Below the pieces are notes generated by a model, which saw nothing but the letters and a program-made list of their open reading frames with translations, was not told the DNA's origin and ran no database searches. Below are positions 59,830 through 64,000 of a stretch of 64,000 nt of DNA, one piece after another (position 1 is the first letter of the stretch; the number at the start of each line of letters is the position of its first letter). The stretch comes from Apostichopus japonicus (taxonomy: Eukaryota; Echinodermata; Holothuroidea; Aspidochirotida; Stichopodidae): contig NC_092577.1 of the NCBI RefSeq assembly GCF_037975245.1, positions 8,343,013 through 8,407,012 on the forward strand, written 5' to 3'. The translations under genes and the position numbers were made by a program.

Positions 59830-62800
59830 TTTCATAATAATTTCTGAACAGTCACTTTGTGAAATGATCATGGGTTGTATTGGATACCTTTGATTAAATC
59901 TACAGGCCATATGTAGGTGAAGACAGCTTGCATTATTAGTTCTATAAATAACATCAAATGCCTTTTTTAGATGCCACTTGTTTTATTGTGTAGAGCTAAC
60001 AAAATGTTCTTAACACGATTAATACATTGTAGTATGCAGTGGTGGATGGAAGATTCCTCTAAAGTGGAGACAGCTACTGATAGATACCTCAATTAACATT
60101 TCATAAGAAAACTTCAACTTCTGTAGAAAATAATGATTGCCCACATGCCAGGCAAGCTAAGTTTTTGTAGTATGTACCTTGGTCTGATCATGGATGTGTT
60201 TGAAATTGAGAATCTATGAAGTATCAAGTCTTTGAAGTTGTGCATTGCCACCTGTAATCTTGGTAATGTTTTGACCCATTAATGCAATAAATCAGATAAG
60301 AGCGAATGAATTAGGGATTCTCCCGGCATCTGCTACTAGTAATTGCTATCTTTAGCTCTTACATCTCCATATAACTAGTATTGCCAGTAGTCATATATCT
60401 TTTAAATAACTTTCAATATGCAAGAAGCCATGGGGTGCATCCACCCAGTTGGGACAATTTTTTCTATACTGTGGTCCTGCTTCAGAGCACTCATATTGTC
60501 AGTATGAGATGTATGAATATCATGTTTCAATCAGATCAAGGTTAGGAACTGTTTGTTCTGACAATTATACTAGTGCTTTGAAAGCATGATGTTGGAGTAC
60601 AGTTTAGAGAGGTAGTAGCATTAGGAAATTGCCCCAACTGGCTAGGTGCCATGTTCAATGCTATCCTACTTGACATTTTACTCATTTAACTCTTTCCAGT
60701 GCTTGCAGGAAATGGTTCTAAATTGCACTAATTTAATGTTGTATACATTGGCATGATTTATAGTTGTATTACAAAAATGTAGTTGTAATGATGATCGACC
60801 CATCCCTAGAATGAATGTAAGTCAAATTTCATGCTCTCCCCCTCCTCTTCCCCCTCCTGTCCCCTCCCCCAACAAACATCAAATCTAGACAAAGGGTACA
60901 GCAGGGTTACAACCATGTATTATGTATTATTCGTGGGGACTTTAATCGCCAGAATAAATTCAAGGAGGGGGGGCAGTGATCTATAACATGCAGGGAGACT
61001 ACTTTTACAAGAATTTCTGAAGTACAGTATATAAAGATATAACCTGTATATGCAGTACAACATACAAAATTGATTTATCTTCAACATTACATCAAGAGTT
61101 AAGTGCAAAAAGTTGATCATAGAGCTCATCTTTTTTATATAAAACAATAAGGCATCTATTAGACCTTAAACCTCTAACTCATGAAATGGCCACAAAACTT
61201 GCACATCATGAAGAATGGCTACACTCATGTGCCCTTGAAATTACACTAAGCTCTTGTGGGTTACTCCCAATGTTTCTGACTTGCTGTTACATGTTAACCT
61301 TAACTCATTATCAGCATGTTGGTTTACCATGCAGGTACATAGACAGTCACAGTTTTTTGGGTACCTAGGTTTTTAACACAGAGAAAAAGAATATTCCTTC
61401 TTATATCTACTATATCACAGTGCAAATGGTTGACATCAGGTTTACATAGAAATGAGCTACATAGCATTAAAACATACTGATCATTATGAATCTTTTAAAT
61501 TTCTCTTTGTCATTAAACCTTGAATATATAATTCATGATAGAACCAGCTGATGTAGGTTAAGGAGACTGGGAAACTACACTACACTTCTAAAGGATAATT
61601 GTGCACTGGCCCACAGCCCCTCCCCTTTCCAGCCCTGATATATGAAAGTGACCTAAATATGAATTTGAAATTAATAATGTAGTTGTCACAAAGTCTAAAC
61701 ATTTATAATCAATTTGAATATTACTTTTAATAGCCAGACTGCCTTCATGCAATATGGTGAGCTGTTAAACCCCAATGAACCATTATAGATCTATAACTGC
61801 TAAAATAATGTATACACTTTTCATCATTTCTTGCATGTGACCAATATTTACAACACTACATTATAGGATGTACCAGCCTATGCACAACTCAGTGATCATG
61901 GAAAGTGAATTTAAAAGCCAGTTAAGCATCAATGATGTCATGAATTTCATTACAATACTTGAACTCCATGGTTATGTTGTCAAATGGTAATGGGTTCTGC
62001 TGTGTACGTCTAAAACACTTTGTAACTTTAAACTTCACATGCTAAAGTGATGAATGCTGAATTGCATATTTCTGGCACTGAAATCTTGTTGAAATCAATC
62101 AGTTACATAAAACTGTGTTATACATATGGAGTGTTTATATGTGACAATAAGCCAGCAATTTACAGTCATCGGATACCCATGTCTGTAAAAAAAAATGCAT
62201 AAATAAAGAGATGTTGCCATAAGTCTATCAAGGGATTCTAATTGCTGTCCACAAACTGCCGTTGTCGATCTATTGATTTGAAAATCCTGGTCCAGCAGAG
62301 TCTTTGGGTGGATAGCTTCATCCTTCTTGCTGTGTTATCAACCCTCTTTAGTTCTTGTTATTGTAGTCTAGTAAGAGACTACGACTTTGAGTTCAGTTTC
62401 TGTTGGTTTTTTATCTGTGGTAGGTGGAAGGGGAGGGAGGTGAGGAGGGTAGGTGGTACTCTTGATATGCTATTTTTACCATGTTTACCCTTCTTAAGAT
62501 GACCTAGCATCATTTTGCATGTGATGGTACCATCATGGCTTATATTTAACATCCTTCACACACTTAGTTGAAAACACATGAATATCATATCTACCCCCCC
62601 CCCCCAATCCTGGCAAAGCTATCATAATCTCTTGGTAGTCTTGGATCACCTGTCAACTCCTCCTTAACCAACCAATGGAAAATGTTGGAATTTGTACTTT
62701 ACAAAACAGCAAATTGGTTTGTCTTTAATTATTCTGTCAATTCTAGTTCACAAATACAAACTCTATTTGGATTAACAGTGTTTGTGCTATTTCATACCAC

Positions 62801-62925
62801 CAGTAGCATTTTCATGTATTACTTTATACAATGCACTCCCCAGAAAGTATTCTTGGCTATTTTCTCAACCATTTTGGAATATTGATTGAATATAAACTTG
62901 TTTAGAATCATTTTCTTTCCTTTAC
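59830..62925. other. probable intron, no genes seen
   Basis: Apart from a possible small MITE at 60.44-60.64 kb no feature was identified. Open frames at 61.2, 62.24 and 62.68 kb have no recognisable domain. Confidence 0.4.
60444..60641. mobile_element. possible small MITE
   Basis: CCCAGTTGGGACAATT (60444-60459) and AATTGCCCCAACTGG (60627-60641) are inverted with one mismatch and a small offset, about 200 bp apart. The outer extension is imperfect and no clear target duplication was found. Confidence 0.35.
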
Positions 62926-62930
62926 AGATT

Positions 62931-63125
62931 GTAGTTACCGTAGAAAGATCAGGAAACAGTTAGTGAGAAGTAAAGATCATCTTTAGTTGCTGTACACCTG
63001 TGGCTCGCTTCTCACAAGGTCTAACAAGGTCATACTTTGCTAATACTGTATATAAAACATCAGGAATGTTGAAAAACTGAAATTGTCAGCTGCCAGGACT
63101 AACAAATAAAAAGTATATTTAAATT
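62931..63125 (+). CDS. candidate terminal exon with polyadenylation signal
   Basis: ATTTTCTTTCCTTTACAG is a strong acceptor. If entered in phase 0, as the exon at 59.7 kb would dictate, it reads IVVTVERSGNS and stops; the +2 phase reads CSYRRKIRKQLVRSKDHL and stops at 62992. Downstream, AATAAA at 63105-63110 would serve as polyadenylation signal in a short 3' untranslated region. The gene identity is unknown. Confidence 0.35.
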
Positions 63126-63129
63126 AGTT

Positions 63130-64000
63130 TAATTCTGATAGAGTTCCTTTTTAAAAGTGACGGTATTGTTTTGTTGTATATTGGGAGAATGGTGGGTGTG
63201 GAAATTCTAACTTTGAGAAGAAAAGACAGACAAAGAATAAGGGGTTGATAAAGACATTGTTTCTTTAATATTTTTTGATGACATCATCTGTTATTGTTTG
63301 CAATTTGCTTATTTATATCTCATTTAATTGACATAGTGTGTTTTGATTTCTTCTTGCAAATTGAAAAAGCATGTTTTACATTCATAGAAGGCAAAGGGAG
63401 CAAGGAGATGGGGAAATTTTGCAGAATTTGTTTCTGAATTTATATAGATATTTCTTATTCTATCAATACTGCCGTTGTACAATGTTTTGTCTTCGTAATT
63501 TATAGAAAGTACGGTGGTTGTGTTATCAAGAAGGCTTCCTCAAGCGGCTGAGTGACCAATATATTAATGAACTATGAATGGTGTGTAGGGCCAGAGACAG
63601 TATACTTCTGTTCTGTCCATGGCATAGGCCCAACCATTCATAATTCATGTTCGCCTTTATATACAGAACATTAATGTGAAAGGTAATGTAAAACCTAATT
63701 AACTGAAAATGCAATGAATTTCAAGACGGTTATGTAGTGAGGTGAAGTTTTGAATATTCAGACTTTGGTACTACTTCTATATCCTCAAGGGGGTAACACT
63801 ATTGACCAATTGCTGGACACCCTCTTCACCCCACATAATAGTATCGTACTGCAGTTAATGTAGTAACGGCATTGTATAGATGTACATTACTCCGTCAGTT
63901 TGCATGTAGCGATGTGAACTGTATCACTACGCTGAATGGTAGGCACACTAGCGTGGTGCATCCCAGACATTCTGAGCGTGGGTTTCCAAATAAACGAATG
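63130..64000. other. stretch without recognisable genes
   Basis: Nothing supported was seen after the candidate polyadenylation site. It is probably intergenic. Confidence 0.4.

Overview
This is eukaryotic, intron- and repeat-rich genomic DNA, AT-rich (roughly two thirds by eye), with no long ORF that reads as an intact gene. The best guess is a marine deuterostome invertebrate, probably an echinoderm. The basis is an NLR-type leucine-rich-repeat exon, Penelope-like and hAT-type transposon remains, many short introns-and-exons signals, and long C or G runs; the species call is inference. No bacterial-style operon, rRNA, tRNA or CRISPR was found.

Minus-strand gene material (2-36 kb). Short exons with good splice sites read on the minus strand. 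Four are symmetric (36, 45, 45 and 102 nt) and mostly encode Asp/Glu/Ser-rich sequence; two of them are a tandemly duplicated cassette containing a YIEP motif. Further up is one clear LRR exon of the ribonuclease-inhibitor/NLR type (35.04-35.25 kb). Two weaker exon candidates lie between (21.3 and 25.7 kb). Whether all belong to one gene cannot be settled from sequence alone.

Repeats of the first 36 kb. These include a 51-bp tandem array (1.45 kb), a 545-bp foldback MITE (4.4 kb), a 17-bp perfect hairpin (8.9 kb), a 1.5-kb minisatellite with a 21-bp unit (12-13.6 kb), a perfect 35-bp foldback (15.4 kb), a non-autonomous hAT element with an 8-bp target duplication (15.65 kb), a palindromic ACGTACGT array (19.85 kb), a 12-bp array with 108-bp higher-order period (23.4 kb), a decayed hammerhead-ribozyme-like fold (24.5 kb), and a foldback structure whose arms are inverted GGACAATT arrays (28.3 and 31.8 kb).

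Transposon nest and duplicated block (36.9-63 kb). A 2.1-kb TIR element (36.9-39.0 kb) carries a nested hAT MITE. From 46 to 59.5 kb a block of about 3 kb occurs twice, 10.3-10.9 kb apart, with exon-like modules. The spacer is a stack of transposons: a TIR element with GTGACTTACGTGAC subterminal motifs contains a second TIR element, which contains a Penelope-like retroelement remnant. That remnant has 83-bp inverted arms, a 19-bp target duplication, two reverse-transcriptase fragments and a hammerhead-ribozyme-like motif. This nested structure is the most interesting part of the window. A plus-strand exon at 59.7 kb and a candidate terminal exon with AATAAA at 62.9-63.1 kb suggest the 3' end of a plus-strand gene.
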